A stretch of 64,000 nt of DNA, taken from positions 22,811 through 86,810 of the forward strand of contig CAUYUJ010002701.1 of NCBI GenBank assembly GCA_963575745.1. Reading direction: 5' to 3'. The notes under the pieces are model-generated. The model was given only the letters and a program-made list of their open reading frames with translations. It did no database searches and was not told where the DNA came from. Numbering within the stretch: the first letter of the stretch is position 1; the number at the start of each line of letters is the position of its first letter. The stretch comes from Prorocentrum cordatum. Lineage: Eukaryota; Sar; Dinophyceae; Prorocentrales; Prorocentraceae. Made by a program: the position numbers and the translations under genes. Shown here in pieces: positions 62,946 through 64,000 of the stretch.

Positions 62946-63948
62946 GGGTCGCGAAACGCAAGACGCAAAAGCACCCTTGCTTGGGCAGGGTCGACCTACT
63001 AATCAAACTCGAGTGCACACTTCCCGGATCAAGGCAATTCGCCTGGCGATCTGTTTCTGGTTGGGCTGGTGGAGATACTTTTTTGTCAGCGGCCGCAGGC
63101 GAGCGCGCCAGCGGCGAGTCCAGTCAGAGCGGGGCGCGCAAAGACGAATTGACCGAAAGCGGCGGGCCGGAGCCTCACGCAGCACCTCGGCGGCGGGCCG
63201 GCGAGTGGAAAAGGCTGGCGGTAGGCTGGGTACCAGTACTGCCAGGGTGCAAGCATGCAGCGCGTCGGAAGCAGCAGGCGGCCAGGGTAACCAACGACCA
63301 GGGGAAGCTGCAGACGAGAGTTAGTTGCAAGGGCGCAAGCCCCCGGACTACTGCGAAGGTACCAGGGTGGCCGCAGCCAAGTGAACCGACAGTCGGGAGT
63401 CGAATTGTGTGCCCGGAGTGGGCATGAGCATCGGCAAGCTGCGAGGTACCCGGGTGGCCGCGGGCAGGAGGTCCAGCAGCAGCAGCAGCACGCACAAGTG
63501 CGAAGAGCAGTCAAGCTGCAGCGCGGCCAAAGTGGCGCGGGGGCACCACGAAAGCGACCGTGGGAAGCTCGGGAAACCAAGCCGTGACCCAGGACCAGAC
63601 GGGTGCAAGAGGTGGCGCCAGCAAAGTCACGCACCAGAAGCCCTGAATGGGGAGCACGTGCCCGCAGTCAGCACACCGGTGGTGGCGACAGACGTACACG
63701 GACACCGCGGGGAGAACTCCAGTACTGAAACCAGGGTTGCAACCGCGGCGTGGCGAGAACACGGAACGTCTAGGCTGGACCACAGGCGTCCATAGGCCCC
63801 ACCAAGGAGGAAAACTGCGACAGGAAAAGCGAGAAAGCCAGGGTCGGTGGGGGACGACACCACCGAACTGGCTGGGAGACCGGGAGCCCAGCCGAGGGGG
63901 GGACATCCCGACACGGCAGGGCGCCTGGGGGCGCGGGGAAGGGACGCG
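62946..63948. other. No gene recognised
   Basis: GC-rich with overlapping ORFs on both strands. Motifs GGTACCAGGGTGGCCGC and GGTACCCGGGTGGCCGC repeat near 63357 and 63446; a (CAG)n run is at 63471-63490. Confidence 0.5.
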
Positions 63949-63968
63949 CCAAGAGTGAAAACTCTTGG
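63949..63968 (+). repeat. Perfect 8-bp hairpin with GAAA loop
   Basis: CCAAGAGT-GAAA-ACTCTTGG. Confidence 0.7.
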
Positions 63969-64000
63969 CTGGTGGAGATAGGCGAGGCGTCACGCCTTGC

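Noticed and set aside
62981-63993. Overlapping GC-rich ORFs on both strands at the right end
   Set aside because: All frames are long because of composition; none shows a recognisable motif.
63949-64000. Hammerhead-type ribozyme around the GAAA-loop hairpin
   Set aside because: No CTGATGA core or matching stems are visible.
1-64000. tRNA, rRNA or spliced-leader RNA genes
   Set aside because: No cloverleaf with an anticodon arm and TTC box, no rRNA core sequence and no full 22-nt leader with donor were seen by eye; a covariance-model search would be needed to be sure.
1-64000. Reverse transcriptase or integrase of a retrotransposon near the methyltransferase-like gene
   Set aside because: No YxDD-type or DDE-type segment was found in any frame.

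Overview
The window looks like nuclear DNA of a dinoflagellate. It is GC-rich and saturated with microsatellites, minisatellites and short inverted-repeat elements. Genes are split into small exons, and some introns appear to use GC or GA donors instead of GT. A 13-nt match to the core of the dinoflagellate spliced leader is present. No operons, bacterial ribosome-binding sites, tRNA or rRNA genes were seen. The species cannot be fixed from the sequence. All exon boundaries below are my reading of splice-like signals and reading frames, not transcript evidence.

Layout. (1) 1-18697 and 42073-60800 are the same ~18.7 kb in direct orientation, almost identical. Homology stops exactly at a 100-N gap (18698-18797), so the first block may be a redundant contig placed by scaffolding. 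Each copy holds minus-strand exon series: a large acidic, possibly transposase-like gene with in-frame stops, plus several unrecognised exons. Each copy also holds a dense nest of short foldback elements, long (CT)n, (TACA)n and 9-bp arrays, and GGA tracts. (2) 18798-20700 (+) is the 3' part of a choline-transporter-like (SLC44/CTL) gene, with a foldback element inside one intron. (3) 21596-26821 (-) is an unrecognised multi-exon gene. (4) 26860-34300 is repeat territory: a 9-bp ACCGGCGCG array at two sites, a poly-T tract inside an 86-bp repeat, a 76-bp tandem array and a 2.25-kb tandem duplication. (5) 33725-35893 holds a candidate two-exon minus gene, a candidate plus exon and an intron made of a dispersed repeat. 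(6) 36701-38640 (-) is a C5-cytosine DNA methyltransferase-like gene. (7) 38700-42072 is repeats, including an array of regularly spaced 19-nt hairpins (159-bp period). (8) 60801-64000 is unique sequence with short repeats and no gene I recognise.

Most notable are two families of introns that are themselves dispersed repeats (introner-like). One has GTGAGT...ACAG ends and an internal ~90-bp tandem repeat, and it sits in two different genes on opposite strands. The other is a 133-148 bp GA-AG type; a related repeat nearby lacks it. With at least six foldback/TIR families, the window suggests that short non-autonomous DNA elements are shaping intron content.
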